A stretch of DNA of 64,000 nt from CAZOOW01 sp964581535 (GTDB lineage: Bacteria > Patescibacteriota > Saccharimonadia > Saccharimonadales > Saccharimonadaceae). The stretch lies in assembly GCA_964581535.1 (NCBI GenBank), contig CAZOOW010000004.1, positions 1 to 64,000 of the forward strand, written 5' to 3'. Shown in pieces: positions 8,803 to 17,732 of the stretch. The notes under the pieces are model-generated. The model saw only the letters and a program-made list of their open reading frames with translations, made no database searches and was not told where the DNA came from. The position numbers were made by a program, and so were the translations under genes. Positions within the stretch are counted from its first letter, which is position 1. Each line of letters starts with the position of its first letter.

Positions 8803-9899
8803 GCCGCCGCTCTGTCATTTGGAAGTGCAGTTATCCAGGTTTGTCCTCGGTTGAGGTGTATCGATTTCCCGTCACTACCTGTGAGAACCAACTGCCCTTT
8901 CGGATCGGTTTTCGACCACGTTGCTTCCGTGACGATACCATCCTGGAATATCCAAGCTTTTCCGCTGCCGCTCGTTACAACTTGTTCGCGATACCCGTCT
9001 TCGAACTCCAGACTCATTTGTACCTGAAGTGCAACGACGACCTTAGGTTGTATTTGCCCGGCTTCACGATCGAGGTGTGCTTCGCCACCAACCGAACGCT
9101 TATAAGAATTTGTCGCTGCATCATAGTCGTATACGACTTCATACCACTGCGATGAGATTGGTAAAGTGATATGCGTGGCCGTAGGAACTGGTTTCTTTTT
9201 CGGGTCGTCTTTACGAGGAATTGGTGTAAAAGTACTGGTTGTTTTAGTCTTGCTGGCGGTAAGTTCATCTAGCTTGTCAAAATTTGTGTAGACGTTATGG
9301 GGGGCTGCGCGATCACTTGCTCGCCAGTAGTAAGGGGCGTTAAAGAACTGGTCGATATCAACGCCATATTCACCAGAACGTATCATGTTGAGCGCGCGTG
9401 CACTACCTCCGATATGGGCGACGGCAGGGTCGTATGCTGCAGCCCATTCGACATAGTACGGACGGACACTACGGACCGGACCGACGAGACCCGGCCGATT
9501 CTCTTGATATATGGCAACAAAACGAGTGATACCACCCTCGGCAATAGCTTCGTAGACAATACCTGCATCTTTCAAGCCGGATTGCGGACGTGCATCAGGA
9601 CTATTTTCTATCATGACGGCGGTAACCTGACGTCTCGTAGCTGCTTCGTCAACAACTTCCACCCCCGTTAAAGGGGAATAGAATTTCTTAGCCGGCGGTT
9701 TTGATGTTTTGACAGCGTAGGTTTGCGGTTGCTCGGCACGGGGCTGAGTCCACATCCATGCAAAAACTATCAGGCTAGTAGCTAAGAGTATGCCTGCAGC
9801 CATGACGGCATACCGAAAACGTCGATCGTCATGCAACCTCTGGTGAAAGCGAGTCCATTTACCTTTATTCCAAAATGTTAGTTTGTCGCTGATATTCAT
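8793..9899 (-). CDS. DUF3048 (YerB-like) membrane-anchored protein
   Basis: This 368-residue protein has one TM helix (about residues 30-50) after a basic cytoplasmic N-terminus, then an extracytoplasmic region. That region carries the DUF3048 hallmarks: SPLTGVEV, VMIENSPDARPQSGL, GIVYEAIAEGGITRF and GPVRSVRPYYVEWA. The family includes Bacillus YerB; the molecular function is not established. It is first in the operon with the histidine kinase and could supply the extracellular sensing part that the kinase lacks (inference). TATACT (9906-9911) ends 6 nt before the ATG. Confidence 0.87.
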   Translation of the reverse strand: MNISDKLTFWNKGKWTRFHQRLHDDRRFRYAVMAAGILLATSLIVFAWMWTQPRAEQPQTYAVKTSKPPAKKFYSPLTGVEVVDEAATRRQVTAVMIENSPDARPQSGLKDAGIVYEAIAEGGITRFVAIYQENRPGLVGPVRSVRPYYVEWAAAYDPAVAHIGGSARALNMIRSGEYGVDIDQFFNAPYYWRASDRAAPHNVYTNFDKLDELTASKTKTTSTFTPIPRKDDPKKKPVPTATHITLPISSQWYEVVYDYDAATNSYKRSVGGEAHLDREAGQIQPKVVVALQVQMSLEFEDGYREQVVTSGSGKAWIFQDGIVTEATWSKTDPKGQLVLTGSDGKSIHLNRGQTWITALPNDRAAAWQ

Positions 9900-9931
9900 A
9901 GTAGCAGTATAGCGTATAACGTCTATGCTTA

Positions 9932-11356
9932 CTACGAGTCAAGGTACTGCTGTATCCTCTTGATTGATACCGTTTTACCTAGGAGGGCTAGCGTGTCGTT
10001 TAGTTGTGGGCTGAAGGGCGCCCAGGTGGTGACGATTCGGACGAGGCTGAAAAGGACGCCGGGCTTTTGGCTCGTTGTCTCAAGTAGCTCATTTAAAGCA
10101 GTTTGAATCGTTGCAGCATCCCAGCTCTGCAGGTTCGCTAGCTTGTCGCATACAACATCGAGCAAATGATTTATATCTTGTGTGCTGAGTTTCTTGAGCT
10201 GTTTGTTGTCGGCTATCAAACTTAGGTTTTTTTCTGGCTCCTCAAAGAAATAGTTCGTCAGTATTGGTAGATCGGCCAGTGTCTTAAGCCTGTCTTGTAC
10301 GAGCTTGAGCACTTCCATTTTGTAGTCATCAGTATGACCGCTTGCTGCCTTCGGCCAGAACGATTCAACTCGTTTAGACAGATCTTCGAGGCTTAGCTCA
10401 CGAATGAATTGACCGTTCATCCACAGCAGGCGCTTCTCGTCGAAACGTGCCCCGCTTCGCTGAACACGTTGAAGGCTGAATTTCTCAATAAGCTCTTGCT
10501 TCGTAAATATTTCCTGTTCGGTGCCGTCATTCCAGCCTAGGGTCGCGATAAAGCTCGTCATTGTTTCCGGTAGGTAGCCCTCGCGTATATAGTCCAGCAC
10601 GTCTTTCGCACCATCCCGTTTGCCAAGTTTTTTGTTTCCTTGCTCATTCAGAATATGGGGCATGTGAGCGAAGATAGGTCGGTTTAAGTCGAGTGCTTCA
10701 TATAGATTGAGGTAGTTTGGCATACTACTGATAAATTCCTGACCTCTAATAACATGGGTAATTTCCATCTCGGCGTCATCAACAATATGGGCAAAGTTAT
10801 AGGTTGGATAGCCGTCACTTTTTATAAGTATGAAATCATCTATGACTTCCGGACCAGTTGTGATGTCGCCCATTACTTCGTCGTGCCAGGTATAGGATTG
10901 TGGCTCCGCTTTGAAACGTAGAGGCCGCGTTCCATCCCAAACCGGCGGATTTTCTGGACGATGGTTGCGATATAAAAACGCCTGTTTGTTTTTCTGGGCT
11001 TCTTCACGAAAAGTCTGGAGTTCTTCGGTACTATATGGGTCGGCATATGCGCGTCCCTCGTCGATAAGTTTTTGTGCCCACTGACGATAGGTTGATAGTC
11101 GTTCACTTTGTCGATATGGAGCAAATGGACCACCGACATCATAGCCCTCGTCTCTTGTAAGCTGGAGCACATCAAAGCACTTGACGATGTGTTCTGGAGA
11201 GCCCTGCACCTCCCTGTTCTTGTCAGTATCTTCGAGTCTCAATACGAATGTGCCATCGAAATGCCGTGCAACCAGCCACGCAAAAAGCCCTGTACGGAAA
11301 TTACCGACATGCATAAATCCTGTTGGGCTTGGCGCAAAACGAGTTCGTATTTTCAT
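9932..11356 (-). CDS. gltX: glutamate--tRNA ligase
   Basis: This 474-residue class I synthetase has the HIGH-type motif PTGFMHVGN near the N-terminus, LEDTD, the KMSKS-type motif KLGKRDGA, and a C-terminal helical anticodon-binding domain. It charges tRNA-Glu, and in organisms without GlnRS also tRNA-Gln for amidation; no GlnRS or GatCAB is in this window to decide. TAGAAT (11366-11371) lies 9 nt before the ATG. Confidence 0.96.
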   Translation of the reverse strand: MKIRTRFAPSPTGFMHVGNFRTGLFAWLVARHFDGTFVLRLEDTDKNREVQGSPEHIVKCFDVLQLTRDEGYDVGGPFAPYRQSERLSTYRQWAQKLIDEGRAYADPYSTEELQTFREEAQKNKQAFLYRNHRPENPPVWDGTRPLRFKAEPQSYTWHDEVMGDITTGPEVIDDFILIKSDGYPTYNFAHIVDDAEMEITHVIRGQEFISSMPNYLNLYEALDLNRPIFAHMPHILNEQGNKKLGKRDGAKDVLDYIREGYLPETMTSFIATLGWNDGTEQEIFTKQELIEKFSLQRVQRSGARFDEKRLLWMNGQFIRELSLEDLSKRVESFWPKAASGHTDDYKMEVLKLVQDRLKTLADLPILTNYFFEEPEKNLSLIADNKQLKKLSTQDINHLLDVVCDKLANLQSWDAATIQTALNELLETTSQKPGVLFSLVRIVTTWAPFSPQLNDTLALLGKTVSIKRIQQYLDS

Positions 11357-11385
11357 TGCCTATCTATTCTATCGGTTATCTTGAT

Positions 11386-11414
11386 AAAACAAAACTCCGG
11401 CAAATAAGCCGGAG
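11386..11414 (-). terminator. intrinsic terminator of the DUF4367-like gene
   Basis: CTCCGGC (11395-11401) and GCCGGAG (11408-11414) form a 7-bp GC-rich stem with a 6-nt loop. On the minus strand it is followed by TTTTGTTTT. It lies 20 nt after the stop at 11434 and just upstream of the gltX promoter, separating the two units. Confidence 0.85.
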
Positions 11415-11433
11415 CATCTAGGGCCTATGTTTG

Positions 11434-12444
11434 TTACATACTTCCGGCAATACGAAGCAATTGATCATTTGATAACCGAGCAGATCCGTCGATTGTATAA
11501 AGAATACCTTTATTAACCCAGGCGGCGCGGTTGTCGAACGTATAAATTGTCAGTCCGTTCTTTGAGTTAGCTGTATAGTTACCGTTCGACGCACTGGCCA
11601 CAACATTGTCATATACCGCCTGTGAGTCCCATGTCGTTTTCTGCTGTGCAACCGTGTAGTTGGTCGTGTTCGTATTGCTACGGAATTTAACTGCTACCTG
11701 TCCGGGGGCAAAAGAAACTGGCCCTTCAAATCGGTACCCGTCCGGATGATAATCAGGAAAACTTGCAGCAACGCCTGCTTGGGAGGCTGCAACCCTTACT
11801 GAGAGGTTCGGCATACTTAGGTAGGTTAGGTATCCTCCGAGAATCATGATGGCAAGCGAGGCGGCCATGACATTCGCCATTCGCGGTTGCTTATGAAGCA
11901 AACTGCGACGTTGCGGCGTTTTTTTCAGTTTGCGAGGAGTGGTTTCGTGTGTTTTTGCAAGTCGTTCTGCCATAAGGCTCCGTTCACGGACAGCGTGAGA
12001 AGACTTTTTCTGGCGCGCATCGAGTGCGAGTTGGTGTTTTTGAGCGACAATAGAGGCGACATGCTCGTTGGTAGGGCGAATCGAAGATGTTTTTGTTGAT
12101 TTTTTCTCATGTAGCGGCTGAGGATGGGGAGCAAATCTGTGAACCATGGGGCTCTTTTGGGTGCGCCGCAAAGGTGCGTGATGGTTAACGGCGACTGAAT
12201 GTGTAGTAGGTTTTTTTACTAAATCACGGCGTAGTGTGGCGCTTTTCTGAACAGGACGTTTGTGGTGTTTGAGGGGCGTGTGTGGTTTTGTGGTTGATTC
12301 GGAGGTAACTTTTTTTATCTCAACTTTATGCGAAGCTACCAGCTTTTCTGCGCTGTCTACTGGTTTAGTAGGCGCAGCGACCGGAAGACCGGTTATGGCG
12401 TCGTATACCTTACCATTTATAACTATTGTATGTTTTGAAGTCAT
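11434..12444 (-). CDS. membrane-anchored protein with a DUF4367-like C-terminal domain
   Basis: This 336-residue protein has a cytoplasmic N-terminal half of about 190 residues, very rich in Lys, His, Thr and Pro and probably disordered. One TM helix follows (about 193-212), then an extracytoplasmic domain. The end of that domain (GLTIYTFDNRAAWVNKGILYTI ... LSNDQLLRIAGSM, split here) resembles the DUF4367 domain in my reading. The organisation suggests an envelope protein with a nucleic-acid- or polyanion-binding tail inside. It is divergent from the PEGA protein gene. Confidence 0.65.
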   Translation of the reverse strand: MTSKHTIVINGKVYDAITGLPVAAPTKPVDSAEKLVASHKVEIKKVTSESTTKPHTPLKHHKRPVQKSATLRRDLVKKPTTHSVAVNHHAPLRRTQKSPMVHRFAPHPQPLHEKKSTKTSSIRPTNEHVASIVAQKHQLALDARQKKSSHAVRERSLMAERLAKTHETTPRKLKKTPQRRSLLHKQPRMANVMAASLAIMILGGYLTYLSMPNLSVRVAASQAGVAASFPDYHPDGYRFEGPVSFAPGQVAVKFRSNTNTTNYTVAQQKTTWDSQAVYDNVVASASNGNYTANSKNGLTIYTFDNRAAWVNKGILYTIDGSARLSNDQLLRIAGSM

Positions 12445-12526
12445 AGCATCCTACCACTACTAATCGGCTCTACTCATGAACCATTACCACTATCGTAGCG
12501 AGTTACCGGTAATAACGCAAGGTTTT

Positions 12527-12535
12527 TGCTATACT
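12527..12535 (+). promoter_or_regulatory. extended -10 of the PEGA protein gene
   Basis: TGCTATACT is a TGn-extended -10 ending 18 nt before the ATG at 12554, giving a short leader of about a dozen nucleotides. Confidence 0.45.
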
Positions 12536-12553
12536 AAAAATTACCGAAACATT

Positions 12554-13993
12554 ATGCAACAACACAATAAATCTCAAAAACGTCGCAAGGCCAGACTATT
12601 TATCACTTATGTCATTATGACTATCGCAGTGGCCGTAATCTCTGTCATAAGTATTTTATTGGTGCTAGGATATCGACTTGATGTATCTAAAGGTGACGTA
12701 GAACAAGGCGCTCTACTACAATTTAGGAGTTTTCCAACAGATGCATCTATAAAATACGACGGAAAGCAGCTTGCATTTGCAACACCAGGTAAACGAACGG
12801 TAGATGCCGGAAGACACACCGTCACCTACGAGAAAGACGGCTATCATCCATGGACTAAGCAGTTTAACGTTAAGCCGAGTGAGCTTTTGTGGCTTAACTA
12901 CGCGCGACTAGTGCCGGTTGCTCCAAAAATTACTGACGTAAAGAGCTATCCTGTAATCAGCGCGATGCTACCCTCGCCCGACAGGAAGTGGTTATTGTTG
13001 CAGCATCAGCCAGAAAGTGCGGAGTTCACGCTCGTTGATATACGCAATAACGAGTCCCCTGATATGCAACAGGTCGTCTTACCCTCCGAAAGTTATTCAA
13101 AGCAGGCAGGTGTGACGGGTGTTTTCACGCTTCTTGAGTGGGATTTCGGAGCGAGATATGCACTCATCAAACATACACTCGCAGACAAAGTAGAGTATTT
13201 GAGGATTGATCGTACTGATCCGGCCGCAACGGTGAATATTTCAGCTAAACTTGGCATCACGATCTCCGATATTCATTTTTCAGGTACTAACGGCAATGTG
13301 TTTTATGCACTCGATCAGGGCAATATTCGTCGACTCGATAGTGCAACCGGCACTATATCGCAGCCGATAGTAAAAGATGTAGTGAGTTTTGAGTTATATA
13401 AGTCCGATGTCTTAGCGTTCACTCAGCGAGCAAACGAACAGTTTGCTGTCGGGACGGTAGTCGATAACAGGACAAAAATAGCCGCTCGATACGACGTTAC
13501 ACAGCCAATATTCATCGATATTAGCTCATATTTTAACGATATTTATCTTGCTGTTGGGCGAGGCACGAATGTCGAAATATTTATTAATCCCGAATCATCA
13601 ACTGATCGTAAGAAAATTACTTCGGTTACTACTGCCGCATCACTAGCGTGGGTCAAGTTCGCTAATAGTGGACGGTTTGTTACTGCAGGTTCGGGCACAC
13701 AGTTCGTCACTCGTGACTTAGAGACTCGCGCGACCTATACCGTCAATCTTCCCGGTACAAGTACTACCCCCACAAATCCTTTGCAATGGCTTGATGATTA
13801 CAACGTGATTTCTACTGCCGATAACGAGGTGCGTATGAGTGAGTTTGATGGTGCTAACCAGCATGTTCTCGGCTCTGCCCTCTCTGGTATAGCTGTATCG
13901 CTCACCAATGATGGTAAACTGCTCTATCGGGTAACAAAACACCCGGATGGTACATACGTATTGCAGACGACGCAAATGGTAACGAGACTTTAA
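12554..13993 (+). CDS. PEGA-domain membrane protein with propeller-like C-terminus
   Basis: This 479-residue protein has a basic N-terminus, one TM helix (about 17-39), and a PEGA-type domain (FRSFPTDASIKYDG ... TPGKRTVDAGRHTVTYEKDGYHPW) near residues 55-110. About 350 residues of short beta repeats follow, reminiscent of a beta-propeller. PEGA domains are found in surface proteins. The start at 12554 removes a 26-residue upstream extension and follows an extended -10. Envelope role inferred; ligand unknown. Confidence 0.75.
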   Translation: MQQHNKSQKRRKARLFITYVIMTIAVAVISVISILLVLGYRLDVSKGDVEQGALLQFRSFPTDASIKYDGKQLAFATPGKRTVDAGRHTVTYEKDGYHPWTKQFNVKPSELLWLNYARLVPVAPKITDVKSYPVISAMLPSPDRKWLLLQHQPESAEFTLVDIRNNESPDMQQVVLPSESYSKQAGVTGVFTLLEWDFGARYALIKHTLADKVEYLRIDRTDPAATVNISAKLGITISDIHFSGTNGNVFYALDQGNIRRLDSATGTISQPIVKDVVSFELYKSDVLAFTQRANEQFAVGTVVDNRTKIAARYDVTQPIFIDISSYFNDIYLAVGRGTNVEIFINPESSTDRKKITSVTTAASLAWVKFANSGRFVTAGSGTQFVTRDLETRATYTVNLPGTSTTPTNPLQWLDDYNVISTADNEVRMSEFDGANQHVLGSALSGIAVSLTNDGKLLYRVTKHPDGTYVLQTTQMVTRL

Positions 13994-13996
13994 GCC

Positions 13997-15172
13997 CTAA
14001 AAACCAAATAACCGTTCAAATAATGTCGGAGAATTCCCTGAGATAGTCGTTGGCTGAGTTGAAGTCGGTACAGCGGCCTTTTGTTTGTCACGTGCGCTAT
14101 CCGGGTCGGGACTGATTTGTTCGGCAATAACGACAAGGCGCTGCAATGCCGTTCCAGGCGGGGTGCATGTAACGAGCGTTGCAAGCGGCTTATTACTGCC
14201 GATGACGAGTTCTGAAACTTGATTTGGGTTAATGATTTTCTTTTCCGTTACGCTGTAGGTATAGCGTATTGAATTGTGATGAATGTAGAAAATGTCTCCT
14301 TTGTTGAGCTTATCCAGTTGAACGAAGACGAATTTATAGGCACCGTCATCGAAGACATCGTTACTCGAGTGTCCGAGTAGAACGGTGTTGCCTCTTTCTC
14401 CAGGAAAACCATCTGCGCCAGGTATCGGATAATGGACTACCCCGTTTTTTAGGTTGCTTTGAATGTAATGTTCTTCAAGTGAGGTAATATCAAAAACTAC
14501 CGGCGCATCAACGTTTATCTTTGGAATTATGACTTTTGGCTCCGGTCCTACTTTTGTACTTGTGGTCGGGTCGAGAACAATATTTTGCGGGTCTATTGCT
14601 CCAGGACTGACGTAGGCTTTGACTTGAGCGATGATTAGACGGTTGTATTGCAACAGGCCGAAGACAAGTGCTACCGTCAGTCCGGCGACGAGTGGCATAA
14701 AATGTCTGCTGCGACGAATTTTCTCTGATCGGCCTTTCACTTCATGTATGATTTTACTACGAAGCTCATTGACCGCTTCGTCTTGAGTGAGTTCTTGCGG
14801 CTGTTCTAGGGTAGATTCGGTGCGTTGTGGCTCTGGCTTGTTGTGAGTAGAGTCAAGTTGGTTCTTGCGCTGCTGGAGCTGTGCAAGATAATAGCGCTCG
14901 TAGTATTGCTGGTAATAGTTTTGCCATGCGCTGTGGTACTGTTGCCAGTCAGCTCCCTGAGCCTGTTGTTGACTCGCGGTATGGTCGTTAGTTTCTGAGT
15001 GGGTTTGGTGATATGTCTCAGCGCCGGTCACCTCCCCGCTTCCTTCGTCATAAATAGAATTTATTTGCTGTCGCATGAGTTGTGCTGCCGCTTCGCGATC
15101 AGAACGTAGAACGTGCCCGTCACGTTGCGGGACTTGGACGTTTCGTGTCTGAAGGTCATCTTGTGGCTGCAT
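13997..15172 (-). CDS. sortase
   Basis: This 391-residue transpeptidase has an unusual N-terminal cytoplasmic region rich in Gln and Tyr (about residues 65-105), a TM helix at about 158-178 and a C-terminal sortase domain. The catalytic residues are visible: H268 in LLGHSS, C336 in LVTCTP and R345 in ALQRLVV. Sortases join LPXTG-type surface proteins to the cell wall or each other. No LPXTG substrate is obvious in the window. Minus-strand promoter elements TTGCGA-16-TACAAT lie at 15197-15224. Confidence 0.9.
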   Translation of the reverse strand: MQPQDDLQTRNVQVPQRDGHVLRSDREAAAQLMRQQINSIYDEGSGEVTGAETYHQTHSETNDHTASQQQAQGADWQQYHSAWQNYYQQYYERYYLAQLQQRKNQLDSTHNKPEPQRTESTLEQPQELTQDEAVNELRSKIIHEVKGRSEKIRRSRHFMPLVAGLTVALVFGLLQYNRLIIAQVKAYVSPGAIDPQNIVLDPTTSTKVGPEPKVIIPKINVDAPVVFDITSLEEHYIQSNLKNGVVHYPIPGADGFPGERGNTVLLGHSSNDVFDDGAYKFVFVQLDKLNKGDIFYIHHNSIRYTYSVTEKKIINPNQVSELVIGSNKPLATLVTCTPPGTALQRLVVIAEQISPDPDSARDKQKAAVPTSTQPTTISGNSPTLFERLFGF

Positions 15173-15196
15173 ATCTCTATAAAATCTCTGTCAACT

Positions 15197-15224
15197 ATTG
15201 TACAATTGAACCGTTCTATCGCAA
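15197..15224 (-). promoter_or_regulatory. promoter of the sortase gene
   Basis: On the minus strand TTGCGA (15219-15224), a 16-nt spacer and TACAAT (15197-15202) are followed by a leader of about 24 nt. A near-palindrome AAAAACACTCGTGTTTTT overlaps the upstream side (15223-15240). Confidence 0.5.
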
Positions 15225-15310
15225 AAACACTCGTGTTTTTAAATAATTTTGATGAGCTAAACGTGAAACCGGTAGCTAACTACTGACTGATCGCATCTTT
15301 TACATCTTGT

Positions 15311-15397
15311 GCCGCGGTGGCGGAATTGGTAGACGCGCTAGACTCAAAATCTGGTGTCCACTAGGACGTACCGGTTCAAGTCCGGTCCGCGGTACCA
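15311..15397 (+). tRNA. tRNA-Leu(CAA), CCA encoded
   Basis: This is a class II tRNA. The acceptor strands are GCCGCGG (15311-15317) and CCGCGGT (15387-15393) with a G1-U72 wobble, discriminator A and encoded CCA. The anticodon loop CTCAAAA gives CAA, which reads UUG. The long variable arm GTGTCCACTAGGACGTAC is typical of leucine tRNAs, and the T-arm has TTCAAGT. AAAAGATG-type repeats flank the gene on both sides in inverted orientation. Confidence 0.93.
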
Positions 15398-15485
15398 GAT
15401 GCAAAAGATGATGCCAAAAGTGCTCGCTCTCCACGAGATTATCTTCGCGGTAGTCCTTCCCTGTTTATCCCGATAGCCTAAAATG

Positions 15486-16505
15486 TTAACTACACGAGGC
15501 GTAGGTAAGTGCAGTTTTGCCTATCACGCATCTTTGTGGTTCCCGACAATGGATTCCTGCTCGTTCGGGACGTTTGAAGTGTCGAATACTATGGATTACA
15601 TCTTCAGTTAGTCCTTCGACGCTGCGTTTATCCTCTTTAGAGGCCAGTCCCTCCGCTTCTCGCCTGAGCTGTGCTATAAGAGTAGACGTATTTCGATTGC
15701 CATCGTGGGTCAGAACAGTTCCGCTGATGAGCCCGGCATTCTTGTAGCGGTGAAAGAATTTTTTTCGCAATCGAGTCTTTACCTCTAGCGGGATAACGTC
15801 TACGATTTCGCCTCCATGCAAGTATAAGCACTGGTTATCATGGGTTTGGTCGGGATAATACCGCCCGTTATCTGATCGGGCAAAAGAACTGGTCGCAAAA
15901 AAAGCACTACTGTGAAGTCGGTTTACACCCAGCTGCGATAGCTGCTCGTATAAAAGTCCACGATGGTTCGCCGCGCGACCGCTATAGTCGAAACTGTCAC
16001 TGGTTGGTCGCAAATGGCGTGCGTATTCCTCGGTTCTTTCCAAATCCTCTTGGTTGCATTCGGTTATGGCGAGTAGTTTCTCATATGAACTGCGCATGGT
16101 TTGTTTTCGTGGTTTGCCTAGTGGCAACTCGCGAAAGACCGGAATAGTACTAAGCGCGCCGGCAATCCTATATTCTGCAGTCGTGTCTGGCGGCACATCC
16201 CGCAGCCATGCCTTTTCAGCGGCTCTTTCTTGTTGTAGGGCCAGTGCATACATCCAGGCGTCCTCAGCACTATCAACGAGCCATACCCGATCTTTTGAGG
16301 GTAGCTCGGTCCCAACCATTGAAGCCTCCAGTGCTGCCCATCCCGCCATATACATTTCGCGGGGGGCTTGAATGCTGGACAGCTGTTCATAAAGAGAAAA
16401 CAGCCCTTCGGCTGTCTTTGGTCCCACTGGTCGTTTGTGAATGAGCATGTAGCGCTCTCGACCATACTTATCAAATCGAGTGAATTTTTGTGTTGGTTCC
16501 ACCAT
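15486..16505 (-). CDS. unrecognised protein with a PD-(D/E)XK-like signature
   Basis: This 339-residue, mostly soluble protein is from no family I recognise. In its middle, GLLYEQL (E187) is followed by an Asp-rich stretch (D219, D223, D236) and PLEVKTRL (E241, K243). That order and spacing resemble the catalytic E-D-ExK core of PD-(D/E)XK nucleases. A TACTAT hexamer lies 7 nt before the ATG, but the gene also follows the 371-residue protein after a 58-nt gap. That partner shows the same kind of signature. The stop is about 90 nt from tRNA-Leu. Nuclease activity is inference. Confidence 0.5.
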   Translation of the reverse strand: MVEPTQKFTRFDKYGRERYMLIHKRPVGPKTAEGLFSLYEQLSSIQAPREMYMAGWAALEASMVGTELPSKDRVWLVDSAEDAWMYALALQQERAAEKAWLRDVPPDTTAEYRIAGALSTIPVFRELPLGKPRKQTMRSSYEKLLAITECNQEDLERTEEYARHLRPTSDSFDYSGRAANHRGLLYEQLSQLGVNRLHSSAFFATSSFARSDNGRYYPDQTHDNQCLYLHGGEIVDVIPLEVKTRLRKKFFHRYKNAGLISGTVLTHDGNRNTSTLIAQLRREAEGLASKEDKRSVEGLTEDVIHSIRHFKRPERAGIHCREPQRCVIGKTALTYASCS

Positions 16506-16563
16506 TTACTTCATAGTACGCCCGGTCGTAGGCTGAAGCAATACTTTTTATGGCTAATTGTTG

Positions 16564-17679
16564 CTATGCGGTGTTTTCTTGTTTTTCCGCGTCGAGAGTT
16601 TCGCATATTTTTCGCATCACGCGCTCCCTCGCTACGGGGAGTGAGCGAGACTTTACGCTAGTCGTATGATACTCAGGCCTCAGCAGTTTTCCCGCCTCAT
16701 ATTTAAGGTTCAACAGATAGCGTGGATTAATGTGTTCAAGTCCTAGGCGCTTTTCTCCATGAAGCTTTAAACTATTGAGAAAATCAGCCGCCACCATACC
16801 CGGCCATGGTACGGCTTTGATGTTCGAGCTGCCACGTTTTGTCCGCGTAACTATGACGCCGCCAAGGTCGTCCTCGGCACTAATAAGTACCACGCGACTT
16901 TTGTCATACCTAGCCCTCGTCTCCTCGTTAACTTTGGTTTTGACCTGTATCCCGATAACGTCATCAGTGCTAATCCGGTAGCCAATAAAATCAACGTTAA
17001 ATTTTTTGCCCCTGCTCGCTTCAAACCGCTTAGGAGCGGGAACAAAAATAAAATCTGGGTTTCGGATTGAAATGTCTGAGAGCACGATGGCTGTGTCGAT
17101 CTCGCTCATAACGCCGTGAATATATGCCCGTTCTGCTTCGTAAGATTGATCAAAAAATTCATGATTGTTATGAATGGATGATTTTTCCTTTCGCTGCAAC
17201 GCGTAGCGAACGTTCATTTCTGCAAGATTAAACATCGACGAGTTATAGTAGCGTTTTTTGTCCGAGCTATTTCGGGTTACTCCCCAAATCATTTCGTCCC
17301 AGTGTCCAGCCATCAGCTGGGACATGACATGGAAGTTCTGTCCCATAAGTACGTTTAGCTGCTGGCGTTTTAACATATCGCATTGCTCAGTAGCAATCTC
17401 ACCGGTCTCCATTGCCGAGGAAAAAATTTCACTTACCCGATTTAACGACTGGGATGCTTCCTCTCTGATCGTATGGAGCGCATACGCTTTTTGAGCCTCT
17501 CTGGCAGCATCGATTGAGATCGCATCTCCATCAAGCATGAGGCTATAAAGCGTATCTCCGAAATAGGTATCCCACTCATCAAAAGGAGCAAGTACCTCAG
17601 GAATTCCTTGAGGGAGATATTCGCCATGATAAATCGGTTGGCGGTCTTCATATGCGCCCGCAAATTCGGCTCGTTCCAT
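16564..17679 (-). CDS. unrecognised protein with a PD-(D/E)XK-like signature
   Basis: This 371-residue protein has a helical N-terminal half (about 1-180) with no recognised domain. A segment with E193 (VMSEIDTAIVL), D230 (FNVDFIGY) and Q245-V-K247 (GIQVKTKV) follows, the layout of a QxK-type PD-(D/E)XK nuclease core. The promoter TTGTCT-17-TATAAT (17689-17717) ends 9 nt before the ATG. It is the first gene of the pair with 15486-16505. Restriction, defence or DNA repair are all possible; I cannot choose. Confidence 0.5.
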   Translation of the reverse strand: MERAEFAGAYEDRQPIYHGEYLPQGIPEVLAPFDEWDTYFGDTLYSLMLDGDAISIDAAREAQKAYALHTIREEASQSLNRVSEIFSSAMETGEIATEQCDMLKRQQLNVLMGQNFHVMSQLMAGHWDEMIWGVTRNSSDKKRYYNSSMFNLAEMNVRYALQRKEKSSIHNNHEFFDQSYEAERAYIHGVMSEIDTAIVLSDISIRNPDFIFVPAPKRFEASRGKKFNVDFIGYRISTDDVIGIQVKTKVNEETRARYDKSRVVLISAEDDLGGVIVTRTKRGSSNIKAVPWPGMVAADFLNSLKLHGEKRLGLEHINPRYLLNLKYEAGKLLRPEYHTTSVKSRSLPVARERVMRKICETLDAEKQENTA

Positions 17680-17688
17680 ATAAGTTAT

Positions 17689-17717
17689 ATTATAACATTA
17701 AAATGAAATATAGACAA
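17689..17717 (-). promoter_or_regulatory. consensus-like promoter of the PD-(D/E)XK-like pair
   Basis: On the minus strand TTGTCT (17712-17717), a 17-nt spacer and a perfect TATAAT (17689-17694) lie 9 nt before the ATG. This is one of the best sigma70-type promoters in the window. Confidence 0.65.
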
Positions 17718-17732
17718 GTATATGTATGTTTT

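Noticed and set aside
15311..15485. Integration island at tRNA-Leu next to the PD-(D/E)XK-like pair
   Set aside because: No second copy of the tRNA-Leu 3' end and no integrase are found nearby.
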